Part shown: positions 46,546 to 56,763 of the stretch, piece by piece | Layout: each line of letters starts with the position of its first letter | How positions within the stretch are numbered: the stretch's first letter is position 1 | Source of the DNA: Triplophysa rosa | Lineage: Eukaryota > Chordata > Actinopteri > Cypriniformes > Nemacheilidae | Assembly: GCF_024868665.1 (NCBI RefSeq) | Contig: NW_026634365.1 | Span: 39,597-103,596, forward strand | Reading direction: 5' to 3' | DNA length: 64,000 nt | The notes under the pieces: generated by a model | What the model saw: only the letters and a program-made list of their open reading frames with translations | Database searches by the model: none | Told to the model about the DNA's origin: nothing | Translations under genes and position numbers: made by a program

Positions 46546-46728
46546 GTGAGTGACAGAAAACCTTCACTTAACAAAACTTGTGTGCATATGTAAACTTAAA
46601 AAATATAACAGTTAAAATATTTGTTTTACAGAAATATGAAAATTTGTTCATAATTTATTCACCTTCGTACTGTATATGAGTGAACTATCCCCTTAACAAA
46701 ACCATGAAACTTGAATTTTCTTCAACAG

Positions 46729-47074
46729 ACAGCAGTAAAGCATACATCATTGAACCTTCCAGTAAAACATGGAGAGACGCTCAGAGTTTCTGCAGACAGC
46801 ATCATACAGATCTGATCAATGTGAGGAACCAGACTGACAATCAACTGATCCACAACATCATTAATAATACTGAGACATCTGTCTGGATTGGTCTGTTCGG
46901 TGACTCGTGGGAGTGGTCAGATAACAGTGACTCTGCCTTCAGAGACTGGGGGACTGGTCAACCTAGTTTTCATTATGACGGTGTTTCTGAAGACTGTGTA
47001 GAGTTCAGAATGAATGAGCAGGGAATATGGAATGATGTGGCTTGCAGTAACCTTCAGACCTTTCTGTCATGAAG
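46729..47074 (+). pseudogene. Lectin copy 1, exon 3 (second lectin domain, two-base deletion)
   Basis: Acceptor ttcaacag, donor gtgagc. First 41 codons identical in nucleotide sequence to copy 2, the rest strongly diverged in amino acids. Stop at 47070-47072. Confidence 0.85.
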
Positions 47075-47322
47075 GTGAGCAGATCCTCACAAAACCATTT
47101 TTCATTTTACAATATCATCAGAGGTCTCCTATCAGATGTCATGTTGTTCATTGGCCTCCACTTTTGCTAAATATCTTCTTTCACCTACATTGTGATGACA
47201 CTCAAATATACCTTCCCCTCCTGTGTTACAATGAAAACCTTTTACAGCTAATGTTAGGATTCTTACATGAACTTTAAGTCGGCATAAAATTAAAAATGAT
47301 CATTCTAATTGTTTAATGAATT

Positions 47323-47885
47323 AATGAAGCATTTATATAGCGCTTTAATGTGTATTGCTGTACACCCAAAGTGCTTTACAATCATATGAGGGGGTTCTCT
47401 CCTCATCCACCACCAGTGTGCAGCATCCAGCTGGATGATCATTGTGTGGCACTCACCACACACCAGATATAGGTGGAGAGGAGAGAGATAGAGCCAATTC
47501 AGAGGGTGGGGATTATTAGGAGGCCATGATTGACAAGGGCCAGTGGAGGGAATCTGGTCAGGACACCGGTCTTACACCCCTACTCTTTTACGAGAAGTGC
47601 CATGGGATCTTTAATGACCGCAGGGAGTCTGGACCTAGGTTTAACATCTCATCCAAAGGACGGTGTTATTTTCAGTGTAGTGTCCCCATCACTATACTGG
47701 GGCATTAGGACCCATACAGACCACAGGGTGAGCACCCCCTGATGGGCTCTCTAACACCTCTTCAAGCAGCAACCTAACTTTCCCAGGAGGTCTCCCATCC
47801 AGGTACTGACAAGGATCAGCCCTGCTTAGCTTCAGTGGGCAACCAGTCTTGGGCTATTGGGTGATATGGATGCTGGCACTGTTTT
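47323..47885 (-). mobile_element. 5S-rRNA-derived SINE (SINE3-like)
   Basis: Minus orientation. The right part (47788-47835, 'tctcccatccaggtactgac' and 'cctgcttagcttc') is the reverse complement of the 3' half of 5S rRNA. The left end (47330-47385) is a LINE-like tail with 'tatatagcgcttt'. In between is a long unique body. About 560 bp. Confidence 0.75.
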
Positions 47886-48183
47886 ACACAGTGGTGAAGT
47901 ATTTATTAGAAATTATTTATCCGTGCACATCATTATTTAAAATATATATATATTTGCACTTGTAGTCTTTAATCAAAAACGTTAACCTCCTCCACCTCTT
48001 GAAATGACCTCTCTTCACTTCTGGTCAGGAGGAATGGCACTCCTGAACCAATCAGTTTTCTGTCCCGCGCTACATTTTTTTCTCATTTCAGAAGTCGTTT
48101 CACTCGGGTATACTTCACGACACAGAAAAACAGACAATCGCTACTTCCGTTTCAGGCCGACTTTAAATTGTGGTTGACAATAC
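47886..48183. other. Non-coding
   Basis: The part at 47935-48030 ('tttgcacttgta', 'cctcctccacctct') matches 54480-54575, showing that the lectin duplication extends to here. Confidence 0.6.
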
Positions 48184-49344
48184 TGCCTTCATGTTGAGTT
48201 TACATGTTTCACTCATGTTCTCTCTACATGTAAATTTCATGTTAAGAAAGCATGACTCAAACATGTGGAACCACTGTCCATGGTTTTTTCAACCACAAAG
48301 CCATTTTTTTGAGTGTGACGACAGATTGGTTTTCCGTCTTCCATTGGTTTTCCGGCCTCATCAGGCAAAAAACCCAAAGTAAATCCAGATTTCATTATGT
48401 GAATTGCTCTTTTTTGCATGACTAATGGCAAAATGACTAATACCATATAAGGCGATTCTCAAAGGACTTTGCGCCCTTAAAGGGCACAGCAGAAAGGGTA
48501 CACAGCACTTGAAGAGACATTTTTGCAGACATATATGAACAAAACGCATGTGTTTGTATGTAATTGGCGTGCGCATTTGCAACATTGGTTGCGGTACTAC
48601 CGTACTCACGATACTACCGTTTTGAAAACACTGTGGCATCGCCAGTATTTTGAAGCTTTGGCATCGCGATCCCACAGTGGCACCGGTGCACCGTGCAATC
48701 CTACTTTGGGTAGAGAAGCATCCAGCTGCACTATAAAAAGGGAGTTAGGGGTGACTGCCTATATCTGCTATATTGGATGTAACATAGCCTAGTGACTTTC
48801 TATTCAGAATACCCTCGACTTCCACTAACACAGTGTGCAAGACGTCTTCTGATAGGGATTGACTCCCTACAACCACTTGCAGGGCTTATTTCACCAATTT
48901 GATCTCATGCTCCCAGGTTCCATGTGTGAATTCATCTTGAAAGTATTCTGATGGTTGACCTGCCATTACTGCCATTGAGGTTTCAATTGTGTCTCTCATT
49001 GTGTTGCTGGACCCTTCTCAGTGTGGTTGAGCCATCTTTGTTGACAACCATTGTGCATCAGCCTCAGTTCAGTTCTGGAATGCTTAAGAATCTCCAGCCT
49101 TGATATCTGGGGAGTTCATTAGAGCCGCAAACTCACTTTGTGCAGGTAGGTGGGGTTGGCTATACTGGCGCTGCAGGGCTGCCATGGCTGCTGTGTACGG
49201 GCATGCTTGGGCGGTCAGTTTTGCTTCATCCAAGACCAACTGCTCCATCAGCACAAGATATTTGAAGTGTTCAGTGAGTTCTGTGTGGGGGTTCAGCAGA
49301 TTCTCTAGGACTATTTTCAGATCTGTGAACTCTTACCATACAGT
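48184..49344. repeat. Tandem duplication unit, copy 1
   Basis: A unit starting with one 48-bp minisatellite-type block (48184-48235) and ending at 'cttaccatacagtcc' (49345). It recurs at 49345-50733 plus 51067-51243, nearly identical from 48325 on. The two copies differ by a few bases and small indels. Confidence 0.9.
49088..49338 (-). pseudogene. Gag-like retroelement fragment (BEL/Pao-type)
   Basis: Minus-strand frame reading EFTDLKIVLENLLNPHTELT, then FKYLVLMEQLVLDEAKLTAQ, YTAAMAALQRQYSQPHLPAQ, SEFAALMNSPDIKAGDS and a stop. The spacing resembles the DUF1759-type gag domain common in fish BEL/Pao relatives (LQRQYGQPH-like block). It has no Met start in place and ends early: a dead fragment. 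A second copy is split by the junction at 50734-51066. Confidence 0.45.
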
Positions 49345-49690
49345 CCCTCACGTTGAGTTTACATGTTTCACTCATGTTCTCTCTATATGTTAATTTCACG
49401 TTGAGTTTACATGTTTCACTCATGTTCTCTATATATGTTAATTTCACGTTGAGTTTACATGTTTCACTCATGTTCTCTCTATATGTTAATGTCATGTTGA
49501 GTTTACATGTTTCACTCATGTTCTCGCTATATGTTAATTTCACGTTGAGTTTACATGTTTCACTCATGTTCTCTGTATGTTAATGTCACGTTGAGTTTAC
49601 ATGTTTCACTCATGTTCTCTATATATGTTAATTTCATGTTGAGTTTACATGTTTCACTCATGTCTCTCACTATGTAATTTCATGTTGACT
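49345..49690. repeat. 48-bp minisatellite, about seven units
   Basis: Unit GTTGAGTTTACATGTTTCAC, TCATGTTCTCTCTATATG, TTAATTTCAC (48 bp). Being a multiple of three, it keeps open frames on both strands (16-residue repeats), which are not genes. One further unit stands alone at 48184-48235. Confidence 0.95.
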
Positions 49691-50733
49691 ACTGTTCACT
49701 CATTTCTACATTTAATTTCAGTTGATTTATTCACCAGTCTCGTAATGTAATCTGAGATTTGCATGTACTCATGTCTCTTCATCATGATGAATTTGAGTAA
49801 GAAAGCAATTGACGCAAATCATGTGGAAGCCATCTGGCCACTCATTCGTTTTTTCAATCCACATGTAGCCATTTGAGTTGTTAACACAGATTGGTTTTCC
49901 GTCGTCCATTGGTTTTCCGGCCTCATCAGGCAAAAAACCCAAAGTAAATCCAGATTTCATTATGTGAATTGCTCTTTTTTGCATGACTAATGGCAAAATG
50001 ACTAATACCATATAAGGCGATTCTCAAAGGACTTTGCGCCCTTAAAGGGCACAGCAGAAAGGGTACACAGCACTCGAAGAGACATTTTTGCAGACATATA
50101 TGAACAAAACGCATGTGTTTGTATGTAAGTGGCGTGCGCATTTGCAACATTGGTTGCGGTACTACCGTACTCACGATACTACCGTTTTGAAAACACTGTG
50201 GCATCGCCAGTATTTTGAAGCTTTGGCATCGCGATCCCACAGTGGCACCGGTGCACCGTGCAATCCTACTTTGGGTAGAGAAGCATCCAGCTGCACTATA
50301 AAAAGGGAGTTAGGGGTGACTGCCTATATCTGCTATATTGGATGGAACATAGCCTAGTGACTTTCTATTCAGAATACCCTCGACTTCCACTAACACAGTG
50401 TGCAAGACGTCTTCTGATAGGGATTGACTCCCTACAACCACTTGCAGGGCTTACATCACCAATTTGATCTCATGCTCCCAGGTTCCATGAGTGAATTCAT
50501 CTTGAAAGTATTCTGATGGTTGACCTGCCGTTACTGCCGTTGAGGTTTCAATTGTGTCTCTCATTGTGTTGCTGGACCCTTCTCAGTGTGGTTGAGCCAT
50601 CTTTGTTGACAACCATTGTGCATCAGCCTCAGTTCAGTTCTGGAATGCTTAAGAATATCCAGCCTTGATATCTGGGGAGTTCATTAGAGCCGCAAACTCA
50701 CTTTGTGCAGGTAGGTGGGTTGGCTATACTGGT
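49345..50733. repeat. Tandem duplication unit, copy 2 (interrupted)
   Basis: Second copy of the unit at 48184-49344 with an expanded minisatellite at its start. It breaks off at 'ggctatactggt' next to an unresolved base (50734) and resumes at 51067. Confidence 0.9.
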
Positions 50734-50734
50734 N
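50734..50734. other. Unresolved base (N) at a duplication junction
   Basis: The only N in the window, exactly where the copy of the 48-49 kb unit stops and a copy of the lectin gene front begins. Confidence 1.
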
Positions 50735-51066
50735 TGACCTTAGCACCCATTTGGGGGGCTCTGAAGGGGTCTGAGCACTTGCACCAAGCAAAAGTATTAT
50801 TGTGCAAAGAAGAAATAGACCTCGCTGCTTAGATCACTTAGACACTGAACCTCACCTAAAACAGTCCCCTTTTCAGTCAACTGTTGTACACAAGCAAATA
50901 CATTTAACTTATGAGGTTTTCAATGTGTTCCTTCCTCAGAAATGGCTCAAACTCTATATTTCAGACTTCTTGTCATTGGTGAGTTTGTGTTTCTGGTTTT
51001 ATGTTTGTTTTACTGTATAATGTCATGAGAATTGACTCTGTTCTAATAACGAATCAAACTCCCTCT
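50735..51066 (+). pseudogene. Duplicated lectin gene front with orphan first exon
   Basis: About 330 bp nearly identical to 51244-51574: flank, start exon (50942-50978, [12 protein letters not shown]), donor gtgagt and intron start. It stops just before the exon-2 acceptor ('ccctct') and runs into 'gctgcagggctgcc' of the other repeat. No lectin domain follows, so it is an orphan exon. Confidence 0.85.
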
Positions 51067-51243
51067 GCTGCAGGGCTGCCATGGCTGCTGTGTACGGGCA
51101 TGCTTGGGTGGTCAGTTTTGCTTCATCCAAGACCAACTGCTCCATCAGCACAAGATATTTGAAGTGTTCAGTGAGTTCTGTGTGGGGGTTCAGCAGATTC
51201 TCTAGGGCTATTTTCAGATCTGTGAACTCTTACCATACAGTCC
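51067..51243. repeat. Remainder of the interrupted duplication unit
   Basis: Continues copy 2 of the 48-49 kb unit from the exact base where it broke off at 50733 (compare 49168-49345). Confidence 0.9.
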
Positions 51244-51450
51244 TGTCCTTAGCACCCATTTGGGGGGCTCTGAAGGGGTCTGAGCACTTGCACCAAGCAA
51301 AAGTATTATTGTGCAAAGAAGAAATAGACCTCGCTGCTTAGATCACTTAGACACTGAACCTCACCTAAAACAGTCCCCTTTTCAGTCAACTGTTGTACAC
51401 AAGCAAATACATTTAACTTATGAGGTTTTCAATGTGTTCCTTCCTCAGAA

Positions 51451-51487
51451 ATGGCTCATACTCTATATTTCAGACTTCTTGTCATTG
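51451..51487 (+). CDS. Lectin copy 2, exon 1 (signal peptide)
   Basis: 37 bp, ATG to donor gtgagt. Hydrophobic leader. The same exon is duplicated at 50942-50978. Confidence 0.85.
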
Positions 51488-54400
51488 GTGAGTTTGTGTT
51501 TCTGGTTTTATGTTTGTTTTACTGTATAATGTCATGAGAATTGACTCTGTTCTAATAACGAATCAAACTCCCTCTTTCATAGCTCTCTGCTCATTATCTG
51601 AATGCATTCAGAACCAGTATTACTATATAAACATGAATATGAACTGGACTGAAGCTCAGAGATACTGCAGAGAGAAGTACACAGATCTGGCCACAGTCAA
51701 CGACATGAACCACATGAACGAGCTGAAGAACATTGTGAATAACAATCTGGTAAACGTCTGGATTGGACTGCGGAATACAGGTGTTTATACATGGAAGTGG
51801 TCTCTGGGTGATCCTGTGAACTATCTGAACTGGCTCAGTGAACCAACAAACAGCTTGTATAATTGTGCCGTTATGAGGAATGGAACATGGCGTCAGCAGG
51901 ACTGTAATGTAAAGTCGGGTTTCATCTGCTACAATGGTGGGTGACAGCAAACCTTCACGTAACAAAACTTGTGTGCATATGTAAACTTAAAAAAACCATG
52001 AAACTTTAATTTTTTCAACAGACAGCAGTAAAGCATACATCATTGAACCTTCCAGTAAAACATGGAGAGACGCTCAGAGTTTCTGCAGACAGCATCATAC
52101 AGATCTGATCAATGTGAGGAACCAGACTGACAATCAACTGATCCAGAACATCATTAATGATACTCAGAGATCTGTCTGGATTGGTCTGTTCAGAGACTCG
52201 TTCGAGTGGTCAGATAACAGTGACTCCGCCTTCCGATACTGGGACTCTGGTCAACCTAGTTTTCATTATGGCACTGTTTCTGAAGACTGTGCAGAGTTCA
52301 GAATGGATAAGCAGGGAACATGGAATGATTCGCCATGCAGAAACCTTCAGACCTTTCTGTGTCATGAAGGTGAGCAGATCCTCACAAAACCTCATTAAAC
52401 ACTTAAAAATCTTCATTTTACAATATCATCAAAGGTCTCCTATCAGATGTCATGTTGTCCATTGGCCTCCACTTTTGCTAAATATCTTCTTGATGACACT
52501 CAAATATACTTTCCCCTCCTGTGTTACAATGAGAACCTTTTACAGCTAATGTTAGGATTCTTACATGAACTTAAAGTCGGCATGAAATTAAAAATTATCA
52601 TTCTAATTGTTTAATGAATTAATTAGGCATTTATATAGCGCTTTAATTTGTATTGCTGTATACCCAAAGCGCTTTACAATCATATGAGGGGGTTCTCTCC
52701 TCATCCACCACCAGTGTGCAGCATCCAGCTGGATGATGCGACGGCAGCCACAGTACAACGGCGCTAGTGCACTCACCACATACCAGCTATAGGTGGAGAG
52801 GAGAGAGATCGAGCCAATTCAGAGGGTGGGGATTATTAGGAGGCCATGATTGACAAGGGCCAGTGGAGGGAATCTGGCCAGGACACAGGGGTTACACCCC
52901 TATTCTTTGCCAAAAAATGGCCAGAGTGCCTTCTCGGATTGATCCGAAAAGTGATTCTGGAAAGGGGACCTATAGCATTAACGGGATCAGTCCCGGAAAG
53001 CGCCTGTGTGAACAAAAGGCAGAAACAATGCCGTAAAAGCCATGTAGAGATGACACACATCTATAATAAATCGAAAATAATTTGGCTATGAAAACAAATA
53101 TATTTAGCGAGTAAATCAAAAACACATAAACATAAAAATAGGGCTACTATTTGTCTTTAGCTAAATCATGGATGAATGCAAGAGTCCTAATCACCAAACT
53201 TAAGGTGAGATGCGAGAATAGCGTTGTCTGCTTCTAAATGCTTTAATTTTTTTTAATCAAAAATATTAACACGAAATACACATCGCTTCAATAAAATGGA
53301 TCGCTTACCAACCTTTAAAACACGGCTGTGTGCAGTGCACCTGCCGTGCTCGTGCTGCGGAGAAGACCGTGTGTTTCTGTGCAGACACTAGCCGGGTTTC
53401 CATCCAAAGTTTCGAATTTAGCTTATGCGCAAATTGGAATATTGCATAAAACATTAGCGAATAATTGCGTTTCCATCCAACTAGGCAACCGTCATTTTCC
53501 TAATAAACTGCCACTAAATATCAGTAAGAAAAGAGAAGCCACTGAATATAATAATTGTCATATATAATAATACTTGCGCAAACAGATGAAGCGGTGCTTT
53601 TGTGGAGGCCACAGTCGTGACAGTTCTAAGAGGCAATTACAGAAATACTTTGACGACTTTGCTCAGGCATTTAAGAATGACCATAACAATATTTCTGATG
53701 CTGTGTCACAAGATCAGTACTCTGGTTAGTCAGGTTACGCCATCTCATAGTGCAGTTACGTGACTTTTTGGAGGAATTTATTCGGCAAATGCGTTTCCAT
53801 CTCCCATTATTCGCATTAACCCTTTTTCGAAAAAAAAGAAAAAATACCTCAAGTGAGCGAAAAAACTTTTTTTGCAAATTAAGGGTTTTTAAATTGAAAT
53901 TTGGTGTTTCCATCACTCGTTTCTAATGCGAAACTTAGCAAATTGCGTATAAAACCAATGTGATGGAAACCCGCTTACTGTTAACAGACTAACTTCAAAC
54001 TTTCACCCTGAACATTTATGTGCTTGTTTTTCTCAACAAAAGCATTGTAAACAATATAAATATACCGACCGAAAGTGTGTATTTATGGTTTTTATAGCAT
54101 TATGTGCAATATGCTTTATTAACGGGTTTTATATCTTTCAGCTGTGATCAACCCTATTTTCACGACACAAAAAATGCACATAACATTACTTTCCAGTATA
54201 TTACGCCACGTGTTTTTACGGGATCTTCACGGGATCTGTGTGAACACACGCACAGATTCCAGAAAATCACTGGCAGTCTGAATGAACAAAATAGCATGAT
54301 CCAGGGACAAATTCCCGGACACATTTTCGAGGTTCTCTGTGTGAAAGGGGCTTTACATCATTTCCAGCAGCATCCTAGCTTTCCCGGGTCTCCCATCCAG

Positions 54401-56288
54401 GTACTGACCAGGCTCCGCCCTGCTTAGCTTCAGTGAGCAACCAGTCTTGGGCTACAGGGTGATATGTCAATATTTTTTAAAAATTAATTTGCACTTGTAA
54501 TCTTTAATAAAAAACATTAACCTCCTCCACCTCTCGAAACGACCTCTCTTCACTTCTGGTCACGAGTAATGGCGCAAAATATAAAATGTATGTTTATTTG
54601 CAAACAGTTAGGTTTTATTCTTAAGTTATGCCATTAAACCAGCGACATCTGCTGACGGACACAATGCTTCGTTGTCATAGGAACATGTCAGCTGAAGATA
54701 ATGAGGAAATTACGTCGCTTCCTTTGCCAAGTGCATTCCAAAGTCTACCCAATGGCAATCAAATGCCCTGTTCACTCCAAAGTCTAAACTCCAAGGGCTC
54801 TGCCCTTCTAAGGAGTAGGGCATAGGAATGATGACTGTTTTTGGAATGTTTCCCGTGATGGTTCGGTACGAATACACGTACCGTTACACCCCTAATACCA
54901 AATTGTATCTAATAAATAGTATTAAAGTAAGCGATTCTGGACTCAGTGCGTGAACCGGATGAGCAAAATGTGAACTTTAAGCAAATTAAAAGACCTAAAA
55001 CCTACCTTTATAACATTACAATTATTCATTTAGCAGACTCCTTGATCCAAAGCAACTTCGAGAGAGCATTTTTCTTCCAAACAGCCAACAGTATTTGTAA
55101 TTTACCAAGCCATGGATGTAGTTCATTTTCAAAGTAGCCAAGAATAAACACAATTTGTAATGTTCCAACAGAAACCACAAGGCAGATTTTGAGACTGGAG
55201 GTGAAATCTGGGTTGAATGTAGAAGATCCAGCAGGGATGGAGAGCATCTTACAGTGGGTGAGTATTAAAGTATTTGTGTTGAACCTGAAACACAAACAGT
55301 CCTCAGTGTAGTGCATGACGCAAGGAAGGCGACACATTCTACAATCTGTTGTGACATTTAAGCATTTTCTTCTGCTCAAAGTCCTGAAGATTTGACCTCA
55401 AACCCTCCCTGATGTCTGATGTCTGTCTTTACACCGGCAAGACATTTATTTAATTTTTCGCTCATCTGCAATACGACTCTAAGACGTCTGCTGTCCGGTG
55501 TCATAGAAAGGGCAGTTTTGCATCCATTCTAAATCTTAAACATCTTACAGACGTAGTCTAGATGTCCAAGACGTTCATCAGATGTTTTTACACAGCAGAT
55601 GTTTTCCAGATCTTTATCAGACGTCTTACAGACTTTCCTGTCCATCGAAAGACACATGGAGGTGCTCATCAATGTTCACAGGGTTACTTGATCAAGCTCC
55701 TTACAAACTTTATTAAATAAACTTCAAATAGAGTCCATTAAGTATGCGTGCTAAATGTTATTTAAGATGTGTTTAGTGAACGTCACATGGAACCATACAT
55801 GTCAATCCATCTCGAATTGGACTAAAAAGGAAGGAATGATATGGGTGGTAAAATGCGTCAGTTGTTTTGTTAATGCAGATAGTAAAGTTAAAGGGACAGT
55901 TCACCCCAAAATGAAAATTCTGTCATGAATGACTCACTCTCTAGTCGTTCCAAACCTGTATAAATGTATTTGTTTGGTTGAACACAGAGAGAGATATTTG
56001 GAAGATATTTTGGAGCGTGAATGTCCGTGGGCAGTATGAAAGCATTCTTAGGGATCGATTGTTTTAATTCCGTTGTCGAACATTCTCTTTACTTTATCGC
56101 GTGCGGTGTGGAAAGGCTTTAAGAGTGAGTGTGTAATGAAGGAATGTGTTCTTCAGATAAAGCAGAAACTGAAGAATCGTGGAATGGTGAAGGACATGAC
56201 AGTGACATGGAAAGTGCAGTCTGATGGAGATGTTTTCACACCAAAACATGAACATGAAGAGAAGCAGAAAGACTGTTCAGACGTCTGA
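51451..56288 (+). CDS. C-type lectin gene, copy 2 (two lectin domains, probable tail exon)
   Basis: Exons: 51451-51487 (signal peptide, [12 protein letters not shown]), 51583-51936 (lectin domain 1), 52022-52369 (lectin domain 2) and a probable C-terminal exon ending at 56288. All visible borders are phase 1. Domain 1 carries Cys pairs and WIGLRNTG; it has QQDC where WND would be expected. Domain 2 has [16 protein letters not shown] and GTWNDSPC, then FLCHE, so the final Cys is intact, unlike copy 1. The tail exon encodes a basic, charged end. Likely a secreted immune lectin of the fish two-domain kind; ligand unknown. The intron before the tail holds a SINE and nested DNA elements. Confidence 0.75.
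51583..51936 (+). CDS. Lectin copy 2, exon 2 (first lectin domain)
   Basis: 354 bp, acceptor tttcatag, donor gtgggt. [23 protein letters not shown] and the closing [12 protein letters not shown] are in place. Confidence 0.9.
52022..52369 (+). CDS. Lectin copy 2, exon 3 (second lectin domain)
   Basis: 348 bp (116 codons), acceptor tttcaacag, donor gtgagc. Intact reading frame to FLCHE. WND is present; GQPSF stands where EPN or QPD would be in a sugar-binding domain. Confidence 0.9.
52612..52915 (-). mobile_element. 5S-derived SINE, tail part, split by a 1.4-kb insertion
   Basis: Matches the left part of 47323-47885 (tail with 'tatatagcgctttaa', then 'ccagtgtgcagcatccagct'). It breaks off near 52915 and its head continues at 54358-54470. 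Confidence 0.8.
52916..54357. mobile_element. Insertion in the SINE with a nested DNA element
   Basis: Inserted between the two SINE halves, so younger than the lectin duplication. Its own ends are unclear. Inside, 53391-53974 is a further element with ends GCCGGGTTTCCATC and GCGGGTTTCCATC (reverse complement). Flanking trinucleotides CTA and TTA loosely recall the TWA target of Harbinger elements. Confidence 0.55.
53391..53974. mobile_element. Non-autonomous DNA element with GGGTTTCCATC ends
   Basis: 584 bp, inverted termini, inner repeat of 'gcgtttccatc' near 53470 and 53790. No transposase seen. Confidence 0.6.
54358..54470 (-). mobile_element. 5S-derived SINE, head part
   Basis: 'gtctcccatccaggtactga' and 'cctgcttagcttcagtg', the reverse of the 5S 3' half. 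It is the continuation of the SINE at 52612-52915. Confidence 0.8.
54471..55887. other. Intronic or intergenic DNA with small repeat relics
   Basis: 54480-54575 matches 47935-48030 (end of the lectin duplication). 55025-55060 resembles an L2 tail ('tttagcagactccttgatcc'). 55480-55640 has many 'agacgtct'/'agatgt' motifs, probably a DNA-element relic. No further lectin domain exon was found. Confidence 0.45.
55888..56045. mobile_element. Half copy of a palindromic MITE (TTAAAGGGA ends)
   Basis: Starts TTAAAGGGACAGTTCACC and continues 'aaaatgaaaattctgtcatg', 'gttccaaacctgtataaatg', as the full copy at 56406. The right arm is missing. Confidence 0.75.
56118..56288 (+). CDS. Probable C-terminal tail exon of the lectin gene
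   Basis: Open to TGA at 56286-56288. Reads [40 protein letters not shown] and QKDCSDV. Tails with 'QIKQKLK..GM..D.T.TW..Q.DG.VF' occur after the lectin domains in fish C-type lectins, as far as I remember. Strand and position fit copy 2. The acceptor is not certain (candidate: 'ggctttaag' at about 56117), nor is the link to exon 3, 3.7 kb upstream. Confidence 0.5.
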   Translation, partial: FKSECVMKECVLQIKQKLKNRGMVKDMTVTWKVQSDGDVFTPKHEHEEKQKDCSDV

Positions 56289-56405
56289 TTGATCACTTGA
56301 CCATCTTTATATAATTATGTAATTCGTTTCATGATTTTGATTATTAATCAATTTTAGCTAAAGACATTAAGATCATTTGAAGAAATTACTATATGGAAGG
56401 TGGCA

Positions 56406-56763
56406 TTTAAAGGGACACTCCACCCAAAAATGAAAGTTCTGTCATGAATTTCTCACCTTCTTGGTGTTCCAAACCTGTATAAATTGTGTTGTTTGGTTGA
56501 ACACAAAAAAAGATATTTGAAAGAATGTTTTTAACTGACAGTTCTGGGGCATCATTGAACACCATAGTTGGAAAAAATATCGTTTTTTGTTCTGTTGAAA
56601 TTTTTCCTACTATGGTAGTCAATGGTGGCAAAGAACTTTTTGCCTAAAAGCATTCGTCCAAATATCTTTCTTTGTGTTCAACCGTACAAAGAAATGTATA
56701 CAGGTTATAAAACTCCAGGGTAAGTAAATGACAGAATCTTTTTTGAGTGGTGTATCCCTTTAA
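56406..56763. mobile_element. Palindromic MITE, full length (Angel-like)
   Basis: 358 bp, starts TTAAAGGGACACTCC and ends 'tgtatccctttaa'. The two arms are reverse complements through the whole length (for example 'caaacctgtataaa' on the left, 'tgtatacaggtt' on the right; 'ccatagttggaaaaaat' and 'cctactatggtag'). Extremely common in cyprinid DNA; the name Angel is from memory. It may be read as a TTAA insertion. Confidence 0.85.

Larger units (their letters stand above)
46065..47074 (+). pseudogene. C-type lectin gene, copy 1, second lectin domain frameshifted
   Basis: Start exon 46065-46101 ([12 protein letters not shown], signal peptide), first lectin exon 46192-46545, second lectin exon 46729-47074, all with phase-1 GT..AG borders. 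Domain 1 has [26 protein letters not shown] and closing Cys residues in [12 protein letters not shown]. Domain 2 has [29 protein letters not shown] and WNDVAC. Relative to copy 2, two bases (GT) are missing where domain 2 should end FLCHE, giving FLS and a stop at 47070-47072 and losing the last conserved Cys. A protein of one full and one clipped domain could still be made. Likely secreted or membrane pattern-recognition lectin; neither domain has a clear EPN/QPD sugar motif. Confidence 0.8.

Noticed and set aside
47788..47835. 5S rRNA gene (minus)
   Set aside because: Only the 3' half is similar and it is embedded in a repeat that recurs at 54.4 kb; it is SINE-derived.
49345..49690. CRISPR-like array of regular repeats
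   Set aside because: Units are directly adjacent with no unique spacers and the DNA is a vertebrate genome. It is a minisatellite.
48237..50240. Pairs of similar minus-strand frames (69-104 codons) in the duplicated unit
   Set aside because: Similarity follows from the DNA duplication; I see no known domain and no sign of codon-level constraint.
55026..55379. Cysteine-rich 117-codon minus frame
   Set aside because: No signal peptide, domain or splice context; partly overlaps an L2-tail-like relic.
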